Source of the DNA: Actinobacillus genomosp. 1
GTDB lineage: Bacteria > Pseudomonadota > Gammaproteobacteria > Enterobacterales > Pasteurellaceae
Direction: 5' to 3'
DNA length: 64,000 nucleotides
NCBI RefSeq assembly: GCF_029774175.1
Contig: NZ_CP103834.1
Coordinates: 258,501 to 322,500, forward strand
Both the position numbers and the translations under genes were made by a program. Position 1 is the stretch's first letter. Each line of letters opens with the position of its first letter. Below are positions 27,893 to 36,305 of the stretch, piece after piece. The notes under the pieces are model-generated. The model made no database searches, had not been told where the DNA came from, and worked only from the letters and a program-made list of their open reading frames with translations.

Positions 27893-29153
27893 ATGAACGT
27901 TTCATTAATTCGAAGAATTCTTCGTTGGTTTTGGCTACGCCGAGTTTATCGATTAACCATTCCATTGCCGCTACTTCATCCATCGGATTCAGCACTTTAC
28001 GTAACATCCACGCATTGCGGTGTTCTTCCGGCGACATTAATAAGTCATCTTTACGTGTACCCGAACGATTAAACTCAATCGCAGGGAATACACGACGTTC
28101 CGCAATTTTACGAGAAAGGTGTAATTCCATATTACCGGTACCTTTAAACTCTTCGAAGATAACTTCGTCCATTTTCGAACCGGTATCAACTAATGCCGTC
28201 GCGATAATGGTTAAGCTGCCGCCTTCTTCTACGTTACGTGCCGCACCGAAGAAACGTTTCGGGCGATGTAATGCGTTTGCATCCACACCACCGGAAAGGA
28301 TTTTACCGGAAACAGGGGTCACGGTATTGTAAGCACGAGCAAGACGAGTAATCGAGTCTAATAAGATAACCACGTCTTTTTTATGCTCTACCGAGCGTTT
28401 CGCTTTTTCGATTACCATTTCCGCAACCTGTACGTGACGTGTCGCCGGTTCGTCAAAGGTGGAGGCAATCACTTCTCCGCGTACGGTACGTTGCATTTCG
28501 GTGACTTCTTCCGGGCGTTCGTCAATCAGTAATACGATCAATTCACATTCTGGGTGATTATGGGTAATGCTTTGTGCGATATTTTGCAGAAGCACGGTTT
28601 TACCTGCTTTCGGCGGTGCGACGATCAAACCACGCTGACCTTTACCGATAGGAGCTGCTAAATCAAGAATACGAGCGGTTAAATCTTCGGTTGAACCGTT
28701 ACCGCGTTCCATACGTAAACGTGAATTGGCGTGTAAAGGGGTTAAGTTTTCAAATAAGATTTTGCTGCGAGAAACTTCAGGTTTGTCATCATTGACGAGA
28801 TCAACTTTTAATAGCGCAAAATAGCGTTCGCCTTCTTTCGGCGGACGAATTTTACCTTCGATTTTATCACCGGTTTGTAAGTTGAAACGACGAATTTGGC
28901 TCGGGGAAACATAAATATCGTCAGGACCGGCAAGATATGAACTGTCAGCCGAACGTAAGAAACCGAAGCCGTCCGGCAAGATCTCTAAGATACCTTGACC
29001 GAAAATATCTTCACCGCTTTTCGCGTGTTGTTTAAGAATGGCGAAAATGATATCTTGTTTACGTAAACGAGCTAAATTTTCTAAGCCCATTTGCCCTTCG
29101 CCGAGCGCAACAAGATCCGATACAGGAGTGTTTTTTAATTGAGTAAGATGCAT
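27891..29153 (-). CDS. rho: Transcription termination factor Rho
   Basis: A 420-residue hexameric RNA-DNA helicase, nearly the E. coli length. N-terminal RNA-binding domain with GILEILPDGFGFLRS (about 54-68), Walker A region APPKAGKTVLLQ, Walker B VILLDSITRLARAYN, the Q/R loops and the C-terminal EEFFELMKR. It is a single gene with an unusually long leader of nearly 200 bases toward cysK. Rho is known to control its own level in its leader in E. coli; no such structure can be confirmed here. Confidence 0.98.
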   Translation of the reverse strand: MHLTQLKNTPVSDLVALGEGQMGLENLARLRKQDIIFAILKQHAKSGEDIFGQGILEILPDGFGFLRSADSSYLAGPDDIYVSPSQIRRFNLQTGDKIEGKIRPPKEGERYFALLKVDLVNDDKPEVSRSKILFENLTPLHANSRLRMERGNGSTEDLTARILDLAAPIGKGQRGLIVAPPKAGKTVLLQNIAQSITHNHPECELIVLLIDERPEEVTEMQRTVRGEVIASTFDEPATRHVQVAEMVIEKAKRSVEHKKDVVILLDSITRLARAYNTVTPVSGKILSGGVDANALHRPKRFFGAARNVEEGGSLTIIATALVDTGSKMDEVIFEEFKGTGNMELHLSRKIAERRVFPAIEFNRSGTRKDDLLMSPEEHRNAWMLRKVLNPMDEVAAMEWLIDKLGVAKTNEEFFELMKRS

Positions 29154-29300
29154 AAGAAATAATTCTTGATAATTGTAAGATTGGATTAATTTAAGAATAA
29201 ATAGATACGGATAATACCGTAAAAAGACGTGGCGAATAATACAGCAAAATCATCCAAATTGCAAATTCTTTGCAAAAATAGACCGCTTACGAGCATTTCT

Positions 29301-29334
29301 AAACAAAAAAATGCCGGCGTTATACCGGCATTTT
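29301..29334 (-). terminator. Terminator after cysK
   Basis: Stem (AAA)ATGCCGG / CCGGCAT(TTT) with a seven-base loop and, on the minus strand, a run of T. An uptake core remnant GACCGCTTAC lies next to it at 29281. Confidence 0.85.
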
Positions 29335-29351
29335 AAAGAAAGAAGAGAAAA

Positions 29352-30302
29352 TTAAACTTCTACACCTTCAAATAATAAGGTGCTTAAATAACGTTCTGAA
29401 GCGGACGGTAAAATCGCCACGATTTGTTTATCGGCAAATTCCGGTAACTTCGCTAAACGATCCGCCGCTGCTACCGCTGCACCGGACGAGATACCGACTA
29501 AGATACCTTCTTCCGCCATAATTCTGCGTGCGGTTGCAATCGCTTCTTCACTTGAAACTTGTTCGACACGGTCGATAAGGCTTAAGTCTAAGTTTTTCGG
29601 AATAAAGCCGGCACCGATACCTTGGATTTTGTGCGGACCCGGTTTAACTTCTTCGCCGTTTAAGGTTTGGCTAATAACCGGTGATTCTTTCGGTTCGACC
29701 GCAACGGAAATAATTTGTTTGCCCTGATCTTGTTTGATATAGCGAGAAATACCGGTAATCGTACCGCCCGTACCCACACCGGCAACAATCACGTCCACTT
29801 TACCTTCGGTCGCATTCCAAATTTCCGGACCGGTGGTTTGTTGATGAATCGCCGGGTTCGCCGGATTTTCAAACTGTTTTAAAATCACATAACGGTTCGG
29901 ATCGCTTGCGACGATTTCTTCCGCTTTAGCAATCGCGCCTTTCATACCTTTTGAGCCTTCGGTTAAAACCAAGTTTACACCTAAACCGCGTAATAAGCGT
30001 TTACGTTCGGTACTCATCGTTTCCGGCATGGTAAGAGTGATTTTATAACCGCGAGCCGCCGCTACATAAGCGAGAGCAATACCGGTATTGCCGCTGGTCG
30101 CATCTACGATTTCTTTGCCTTCGGTTAAAATACCGTCTTTTTCCGCTTGCCATACCATATTGGCGCCGATACGGCATTTCACGCTGAAGCTTGGGTTACG
30201 AGATTCGATTTTTACTAATAAATTTCCGTTTTGACCGAAGTTTTTTAAACGAACAATCGGGGTATTGCCAATAGTATATGAGTTGTCTGCATAAATTGTC
30301 AT
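29352..30302 (-). CDS. cysK: Cysteine synthase A (O-acetylserine sulfhydrylase)
   Basis: A 316-residue fold-type II PLP enzyme forming cysteine from O-acetylserine and sulfide. NPSFSVKCRIGANM holds the PLP Lys (residue 42), EIVDATSGNTGIALAYVAA the substrate loop (TSGNTG), and GVGTGGTITGISRYI the PLP phosphate loop. The residue set fits CysK rather than CysM. It stands alone between terminators. Confidence 0.96.
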   Translation of the reverse strand: MTIYADNSYTIGNTPIVRLKNFGQNGNLLVKIESRNPSFSVKCRIGANMVWQAEKDGILTEGKEIVDATSGNTGIALAYVAAARGYKITLTMPETMSTERKRLLRGLGVNLVLTEGSKGMKGAIAKAEEIVASDPNRYVILKQFENPANPAIHQQTTGPEIWNATEGKVDVIVAGVGTGGTITGISRYIKQDQGKQIISVAVEPKESPVISQTLNGEEVKPGPHKIQGIGAGFIPKNLDLSLIDRVEQVSSEEAIATARRIMAEEGILVGISSGAAVAAADRLAKLPEFADKQIVAILPSASERYLSTLLFEGVEV

Positions 30303-30442
30303 AGAGTTGTTCCTTTAGTCTGAATTAAGATTTCTCGGCAAGCATACGATATTTTTCCGAAAGATGTTAGTGGCGAAAAATCATTTAATATAACGGAAAG
30401 GAATATGAAATTGACTTGTTCAAAAGACGAGGAGAATCACAC

Positions 30443-30491
30443 TAAAAAAGCGGTCGGATTTTACAATTTTTTTGCAAAATCCGACCGCTTG
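30443..30491 (-). terminator. Terminator after thrB made of an inverted uptake-sequence pair
   Basis: Perfect 15-base arms AAGCGGTCGGATTTT (30448-30462) and AAAATCCGACCGCTT (30476-30490); on the minus strand followed by six T. The arms are two facing uptake cores. It ends the thr operon directly after thrB, so thrC is not co-transcribed here. Confidence 0.85.
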
Positions 30492-30516
30492 TATAGTAGA
30501 CTAAATACACTGCGAA

Positions 30517-31467
30517 TTATTTCAATTCACGCGCGCCTTGGTTATCCACTTTACAGATATGAATAAAGCCTTCGTTATTCTGTAGATACTCTTTTTCAAG
30601 ATAGGCTACTAATTTTTGAGCGTGTTCCAAATCCGGCGCAATGGCAAACATTGTCGGGCCCGAACCGGAAATACCTACCGATAATGCACCGAGATCTTTA
30701 CAGCCTTGGCGAACTTCGGCAAAGTTCGGCAGTAGATTTTCACGATAAGGCTCGGCAATTAAATCCTTCATCATTGTCGCCGCTAAGATGTCTTGATGCG
30801 TATGACAAGCGTGTACGAACGAACCGAGGTAACGCGCCTGTTGAATCATATCTTGACGAGTATAGTTTTTCGGTAAAATAGCACGAGCTTCCGCCGTCGA
30901 AACTTCAACGCCCGGATAAGCGAGCACCCAATACCATTCGTCAAAGAACGGAATGGTTTGGCAAATATTACCGAGTGATTGCGTCATTAACTGCAAGCCG
31001 CCCAAATAGCAAGGTGCAACGTTATCATAATGGATTGAACCGGAAATTCGTCCTTCCAGTTCGCCCATCATTTCTAACAATTCCATTTTTGAGAACGGTT
31101 CGTCATGGAATTTATTTAAAGCTACCAATGCCGCAACGATTGAACAGGCACTTGATCCCAAACCGGAACCGATCGGCATATTTTTTTCAAGGATAAGACG
31201 TAAGTTTTTGACTGAACCGCCGCGTAATTTCAAGCGTTCGCTAAATAATACGTAGGCTTGATAAACGATATTTTTTTGCGGCTCTTTCGGTAATTTACGC
31301 ACGAAATAACCGGCACTTTCCAATTCAAAAGCCGTTTCGCAATCTTCAATTTGTACCACATCGCCAAGTAACGAGCCGTCAATCGGAGAAATGGCAGCAC
31401 CTAAAGAGTCAAAACCTACGCTAAGATTGGCGCTTGACGCCGGCGCATAAATTCGTAATGTCGTCAT
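30517..31467 (-). CDS. thrB: Homoserine kinase ThrB
   Basis: A 316-residue GHMP-family kinase that phosphorylates homoserine in threonine synthesis. The family's ATP loop PIGSGLGSSACS lies near residues 95-106 and the C-terminal GISGSGPTMFA block is present. It starts on the last base of the thrA stop (TAATG), so translation is coupled. It is the last gene of the operon, ended by a terminator; thrC does not follow. Confidence 0.97.
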   Translation of the reverse strand: MTTLRIYAPASSANLSVGFDSLGAAISPIDGSLLGDVVQIEDCETAFELESAGYFVRKLPKEPQKNIVYQAYVLFSERLKLRGGSVKNLRLILEKNMPIGSGLGSSACSIVAALVALNKFHDEPFSKMELLEMMGELEGRISGSIHYDNVAPCYLGGLQLMTQSLGNICQTIPFFDEWYWVLAYPGVEVSTAEARAILPKNYTRQDMIQQARYLGSFVHACHTHQDILAATMMKDLIAEPYRENLLPNFAEVRQGCKDLGALSVGISGSGPTMFAIAPDLEHAQKLVAYLEKEYLQNNEGFIHICKVDNQGARELK

Positions 31468-33923
31468 TAGTTTGAACCTCCGTGTAAGGTACGTAGAATA
31501 TCGGCAAAGATACCGGCGGCGGTTACATCCGTACCGGCACCGTAACCTCTTAATAAAAGAGGAATCGGGCTGTAGTAGCGAGTTAAAAACGCTAATGCGT
31601 TTTCACCGTCTTTTACTTTATACAACGGATGATCTTCATCTACCGCTTCAATCGCTACTCGGCATTTATCACCGGTAATCGAACCGACATAACGCAATAC
31701 TTTACCCTCAGCTTTAGCCGCTTGCACTCGTTCATTAAATTGTGCATCAATTTCCGGCAAGACTTTTAAGAATTCTTCTTTGCTCATACCTTCTGAGAAG
31801 CCTTTCGGTAATACGCCTTCCACTTCAATATCGTCAAATTCCAATGCTAAACCGGTTTCACGAGCAAGAATTAACAACTTACGTGCAACGTCCGCACCGG
31901 AAAGGTCATCGCGCGGATCCGGTTCGGTAAAGCCTTTTTCTTTTGCGATTAGAGTTGCTTCCGAAAGTGTTAAGCCTTCATCCAATTTACCGAAGATAAA
32001 TGAGAGTGAACCGGATAAAATCCCTTCGAATTTTTCCACTTCATCACCGGCGGCAAGCAAGTTTTGTAAGTTTTCAATTACCGGTAAACCTGCGCCCACG
32101 TTAGTTTCATACAAGAATTTGTGCTGACCTTGGCGAGCCGCAGCACGTAGTTCTTGATAATATTGATAGCTACCGGTATTCGCTTTCTTATTCGGCGTTA
32201 CTACATGGAAACCTTCTTTTAATGCTCGGGTATAAAGGTTTGCTACGGATTGTGCCGCAGTACAATCCACGAAGACCGGATTAACTACGTGATGTAATTT
32301 GATAAACGACAATAAAACGTCAAAATCGGACGGCTGAGTTGCCGTTTCCAAATCACTTTTCCAGTTATCTAAGTTTAAACCGTTCTCATTGAGTAACATT
32401 TTATCCGCGTTCGCTAATGCGCAAACACGGATTTCAATATCCTTTTTTGCCAGAAACGCTTTTTGTTGTTTGATTTGATCAATCAGTTCGCTTCCGACAC
32501 CTCCCACGCCGACTAAAAAGACTTCAATCGATTTTTTATTACTGAATAAACCCTGATGAGTCGCTTTAACCGCTTCAATCGCTTTATTCATCGGTACAAC
32601 CGCAGAAATTGAACGTTCAGACGAACCTTGCGCAATCGCAACGATACTGATATTTGCTTGCGCAAGTGAAGAGAAGAAACGTGCCGCAATCCCTTTAGCT
32701 GTACGCATACCGTCACCGACTACCGAGATGATAGAAAGCTCACGGATCATATCAATCGGATCTAAATCGCCTTTACTTAACTCTTGAGCAAATTCCGCAT
32801 TTAAACAAGCGGTCGCTTTTTCCTCGAATTTTGCGGGTACGCAGAAACTGATACTGTATTCGGAAGAAGATTGGGTAATTAAGATGACCGAAATACCGGC
32901 TTTTGACATTGTTGAGAAAACACGAGCCGCCATACCGACCATACCTTGCATTCCGGCACCCGATACGTTAAACATTGCAACGTTATCAAGGTTAGTGATG
33001 CCTTTTACTTTTAAGCCGTCAGTAGCTACATTGCCGTCAATTAACGTGCCTTTTGCATCAGGATTTGCGGTATTTTTAATTAAGCACGGAATATTTAACG
33101 GGACTAACGGACCGATGGTACGAGGGTGAATCACTTTCGCACCAAAGTATGAGAGTTCCATTGCCTCTTGATAGCTCATTGATTCTAAACAAATCGCTTC
33201 CGGTACTAAGCGAGGGTCACAAGTATAAACACCGTCCACATCCGTCCAAATTTCGCAACAATCCGCTTTTAAACAAGCGGCTAAACACGCAGCCGAATAG
33301 TCGGAACCGTTACGACCGAGTAACACGAGTTCACCGTTTTCATTACCGGCGGTAAAACCTGCCATTAATACGACATTTTTCTTTGGAATAGAATTAGCAT
33401 CTACACGTTTGGTTGATTCGGCAATATCGACGGAGGATTCTAAATAACTGCCGTGCGCTAATAATTTTTCAACAGGATCAATACGAGTTACCCCATAACC
33501 TTTCGCTTCGAACCACGCTTGCATCATCGCAATCGATAGTTTTTCGCCACGACAGTGAATCGTCGCCGCAACACTATCCGGTAATGATTTGCTTTTTGCC
33601 GCTTCATTTGCCACACCTTGAATTTGGGTCAATTCCGCTTCCACTAAAGCCAATAAGCCTTCACGATCAACATTATTATTTGTTGCATAGAGCCCATTGA
33701 TAATATTGTGGAAAATTTCGGTGGCTTCTTTAAGGTTGGTTTCGAAAGATTCGCCTGCGATAGCTTTATCGACAATGGCGACAAGGTGATTGGTGATTTT
33801 AGCCGGTGCGGAAAGTACGCCCGCCGCCTGATCTTTTAAATGTGCCTTTTCAATGATGTCGGCAGCTTGGATAAAGCGTTCCGGGTTTGCAAGGGAAGTA
33901 CCGCCAAATTTAAGAACTCGCAT
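31467..33923 (-). CDS. thrA: Bifunctional aspartokinase I / homoserine dehydrogenase I
   Basis: An 818-residue fusion: N-terminal aspartokinase (KFGGTSLANPERF at residue 5 onward), central ACT regulatory domains (about 310-460) that bind threonine in the family, and C-terminal homoserine dehydrogenase with the NADPH loop VGVGGVGSEL and catalytic LSGADVARKLLILARE. It opens the thr operon behind a threonine-rich leader and attenuator, so both transcription attenuation and end-product inhibition are likely. Confidence 0.97.
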   Translation of the reverse strand: MRVLKFGGTSLANPERFIQAADIIEKAHLKDQAAGVLSAPAKITNHLVAIVDKAIAGESFETNLKEATEIFHNIINGLYATNNNVDREGLLALVEAELTQIQGVANEAAKSKSLPDSVAATIHCRGEKLSIAMMQAWFEAKGYGVTRIDPVEKLLAHGSYLESSVDIAESTKRVDANSIPKKNVVLMAGFTAGNENGELVLLGRNGSDYSAACLAACLKADCCEIWTDVDGVYTCDPRLVPEAICLESMSYQEAMELSYFGAKVIHPRTIGPLVPLNIPCLIKNTANPDAKGTLIDGNVATDGLKVKGITNLDNVAMFNVSGAGMQGMVGMAARVFSTMSKAGISVILITQSSSEYSISFCVPAKFEEKATACLNAEFAQELSKGDLDPIDMIRELSIISVVGDGMRTAKGIAARFFSSLAQANISIVAIAQGSSERSISAVVPMNKAIEAVKATHQGLFSNKKSIEVFLVGVGGVGSELIDQIKQQKAFLAKKDIEIRVCALANADKMLLNENGLNLDNWKSDLETATQPSDFDVLLSFIKLHHVVNPVFVDCTAAQSVANLYTRALKEGFHVVTPNKKANTGSYQYYQELRAAARQGQHKFLYETNVGAGLPVIENLQNLLAAGDEVEKFEGILSGSLSFIFGKLDEGLTLSEATLIAKEKGFTEPDPRDDLSGADVARKLLILARETGLALEFDDIEVEGVLPKGFSEGMSKEEFLKVLPEIDAQFNERVQAAKAEGKVLRYVGSITGDKCRVAIEAVDEDHPLYKVKDGENALAFLTRYYSPIPLLLRGYGAGTDVTAAGIFADILRTLHGGSN

Positions 33924-33970
33924 AATTTCTCCTGATGATTTTTTGATATTAGTATTTGCAAATTTAGGTA

Positions 33971-33997
33971 TAAAAAAACCCGCTTGTTAGCGGGTTT
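33971..33997 (-). terminator. thr attenuator terminator
   Basis: On the minus strand the stem AAACCCGCT / AGCGGGTTT (33976-33984 with 33989-33997) is followed by seven T. It lies between the leader peptide stop and thrA, 40 bases after the former, the layout of E. coli thr attenuation. Confidence 0.85.
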
Positions 33998-34036
33998 AGT
34001 CTGTTTCTTGCCGTTTTACTGGTACACACCCCCGCA

Positions 34037-34096
34037 TTATGCCTTACACATAATGGTCATCATGCCGGTGGTGGTAATCATTGTAAAACGTGCCAT
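34037..34096 (-). CDS. thrL: thr operon leader peptide ThrL
   Basis: A 19-codon open frame reading MARFTMITTTGMMTIMCKA. It has five threonine codons, three of them consecutive ACC, and two isoleucine codons, the amino acids whose charged tRNAs control thr attenuation in enteric bacteria. The stop is followed after about 40 bases by the intrinsic terminator at 33976-33997 and then by thrA. It is shorter than the E. coli leader and less threonine-rich. The ribosome site (AGAG, about 14 bases upstream) is weak but resembles the E. coli thrL upstream sequence. Confidence 0.8.
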   Translation of the reverse strand: MARFTMITTTGMMTIMCKA

Positions 34097-34243
34097 AATT
34101 CTGGTTACTCTGTATATTGTTGAATCAATATTTCACTTATTCGAGAGAATGGGGGAAAGTGTTTGGTTTGTCAATTGTTTTTTTTAGAAATAAAAGACGG
34201 AACTAAAAATAGTTTCATAAAATGATAGAAAAATTCTATTTTT

Positions 34244-34257
34244 TTGATTTAGATTAA
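34244..34257. promoter_or_regulatory. Possible FNR site before sodA
   Basis: TTGATTTAGATTAA matches TTGAT-N4-ATCAA at nine of ten positions and lies about 75 bases before the sodA start. Oxygen-dependent control of Mn-SOD would make sense, but a single near-match in AT-rich DNA is weak. Confidence 0.35.
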
Positions 34258-34332
34258 AAAATGATGTCTTCTCAAGCCTATTTTTGGTATATTTAACACG
34301 ATTTTTATTCACCTAACAAAAAGGACCCTAAA

Positions 34333-34974
34333 ATGGCATATCAATTACCAGAGTTAGGCTACGCTTATGATGCGTTAGAGCCACATTTCGATAAAGCAAC
34401 GATGGAAATCCATCACTCAAAACACCACCAAGCATACGTAAATAACGCAAATGCAGCATTAGAAGCTCACCCTGAGCTTTTAGAAAAATGTCCGGGTGCA
34501 TTAATTAAAGATTTAAGCCAAGTGCCTGCTGAAAAACGTACTGCAGTACGTAACAACGTTGGCGGTCACGTAAACCATACGCTTTTCTGGAAAGGTTTAA
34601 AAACCGGTACAACTTTACAAGGTGCATTAAAAGATGCCATCGTGCGTGATTTTGGTTCAGTAGAAGCGTTCCAAGCGGAATTTGAAAAAGCAGCAGCAAC
34701 ACGTTTTGGTTCAGGTTGGGCATGGTTAGTGATTGAAGACGGCAAATTAGCAGTGGTTTCAACAGCAAACCAAGATAACCCAATTATGGGTAAAGACGTT
34801 GCTGGAGTTTCAGGTTTCCCAATTTTAGGTTTAGATGTGTGGGAACACGCTTACTACTTAAATTACCAAAACCGTCGTCCAGACTACATTAAAGCATTCT
34901 GGAACGTGGTAAACTGGGACGAAGCAGCTCGCCGTTTTGAAGAAAATGGTTCACACTGTGGTTGTGCAAAATAA
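34333..34974 (+). CDS. sodA: Superoxide dismutase (Mn type)
   Basis: A 213-residue cytoplasmic Fe/Mn superoxide dismutase. Metal ligands are His in MEIHHSKHH, His in VNHTLFW, and Asp/His in DVWEHAYY; the GGHVNHTLFWKGL and GSGWAWLV contexts favour manganese, though metal choice is not certain by sequence. It has strongly biased codon use, suggesting high expression. It ends with HCGCAK, an unusual Cys-rich tail. It is a single gene between thr and alr. Confidence 0.95.
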   Translation: MAYQLPELGYAYDALEPHFDKATMEIHHSKHHQAYVNNANAALEAHPELLEKCPGALIKDLSQVPAEKRTAVRNNVGGHVNHTLFWKGLKTGTTLQGALKDAIVRDFGSVEAFQAEFEKAAATRFGSGWAWLVIEDGKLAVVSTANQDNPIMGKDVAGVSGFPILGLDVWEHAYYLNYQNRRPDYIKAFWNVVNWDEAARRFEENGSHCGCAK

Positions 34975-35007
34975 TTGAGTAAGTTACTCGATACTAGATA
35001 AGTCAAC

Positions 35008-35049
35008 AAGCGGTCGTTTTTGCAAGATTTTTTGTCAAAACGACCGCTT
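35008..35049. terminator. Inverted uptake-sequence pair, terminator between sodA and alr
   Basis: Perfect 13-base arms AAGCGGTCGTTTT (35008-35020) and AAAACGACCGCTT (35037-35049) between converging genes, holding two facing uptake cores, with T-rich flanks. Confidence 0.8.
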
Positions 35050-35059
35050 CTTATTTGGA

Positions 35060-36184
35060 TTATTTATACTCAAAAATCACGCGTGGCGTAAGTTTAGTAA
35101 TCAATTCATAGCTGATTACGCCGATATGTTGTGCAACATCTTCAATGAGGAGATCTTTGCCCCAGAAAATCACTTCATCACCGACTTTATCTTGACTGTC
35201 CGCACCCAAGTCAACCGTCAACATATCCATCGAAACTCGTCCGACAATCGGCACGATTCGTCCGTTGATTAAAACAGGTGTACCTTCCGGTGCGTTACGA
35301 GGATAGCCGTCACCGTAGCCCATTGCCACGACACCTAATTTGGTATCTTTATCACTTATCCAAGCACCGCCGTAACCGACCGGTTCGCCTGCTTTATGTG
35401 TTCTTACTGCAATCAAAGACGAAGCAAGCGTCATTACCGGTTTGAAGCCTAAGTCCGTGATTGGTGTATAGTGCGGAGAGATACCGTGCATAATAATGCC
35501 GGGACGCACCCATTCATAATGAGCTTGTTTCCAATATAAAATGCCGCTTGATGCGGAAATACTACGTTCGTGGGTAGGATAAGGTTCTGTTGCTGACTCG
35601 AAGATTGCAATTTGTTTTTCGGTGTAACCACAATCAGGTTCATCCGCACGGCTAAAATGACTGACAAAGCTAATACTTGCTACTAATGGACAGGCTTTTA
35701 AGCGTTGATAGAACATCTCAACTTGTTCCGGATGGACACCTAGACGATGCATACCGGTATCAATTTTTAACCAAACATTGATTGGGAAATAAATTTTTGC
35801 TTTACGTTTCCAGAATCCTTTTTGTTGCTCTTGTTGCCATTCTTGAGCAACTTGCTCAAGTAATTCAAGCTGTTCTAAGCAATGAACTACCGTATCAAAA
35901 CGGCGAGAGAGTGTTTTTAATAATTCTTCTCGGTCAAAGAAGCCTTCAACTAATAAAATTTTGCCGGTATAACCAGTTTCTTGAATTTCCAATGCTTCTC
36001 TTAAACGTGCAACGCCAAAACCGTCGACTAAATCGGCAAGCGTACTAGCTGCGGGTAATAAGCCTTGTCCATAGGCATTAGCTTTAATCATGGCGAGGAG
36101 TTTTTGTTGAGGTGCAAAAGTTTTGATCAGTTCTATATTATGACGGAGAGCCTCGCGGCTAATAGTTGCTGTTGCTGGTTTCAT
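35060..36184 (-). CDS. alr: Alanine racemase
   Basis: A 374-residue fold-type III PLP enzyme making D-alanine for peptidoglycan. AMIKANAYGQG carries the PLP Lys (residue 34), VAMGYGDGYPRNA the catalytic Tyr and GRVSMDMLTVDLG the C-terminal family block. There is a modest insertion of charged residues at about 115-130 (QEWQQEQQKGFWKRK) compared with E. coli Alr. Single gene, converging with sodA and divergent from recD. Confidence 0.95.
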   Translation of the reverse strand: MKPATATISREALRHNIELIKTFAPQQKLLAMIKANAYGQGLLPAASTLADLVDGFGVARLREALEIQETGYTGKILLVEGFFDREELLKTLSRRFDTVVHCLEQLELLEQVAQEWQQEQQKGFWKRKAKIYFPINVWLKIDTGMHRLGVHPEQVEMFYQRLKACPLVASISFVSHFSRADEPDCGYTEKQIAIFESATEPYPTHERSISASSGILYWKQAHYEWVRPGIIMHGISPHYTPITDLGFKPVMTLASSLIAVRTHKAGEPVGYGGAWISDKDTKLGVVAMGYGDGYPRNAPEGTPVLINGRIVPIVGRVSMDMLTVDLGADSQDKVGDEVIFWGKDLLIEDVAQHIGVISYELITKLTPRVIFEYK

Positions 36185-36305
36185 TACTTTTTGTTGATAG
36201 TTTTATTTGAAAGTAAAGATAATTATACGCCCGATGAGAATAAATGGACAACGAATAATGAACATCGGATAATTCTATACAGATTTAACGTTGAGGATTT
36301 TCTTT

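Noticed and set aside
33984..34187. 67-codon plus-strand frame between thrA and sodA
   Set aside because: It is antisense to the thr leader region and reads across the attenuator; no plausible ribosome site.
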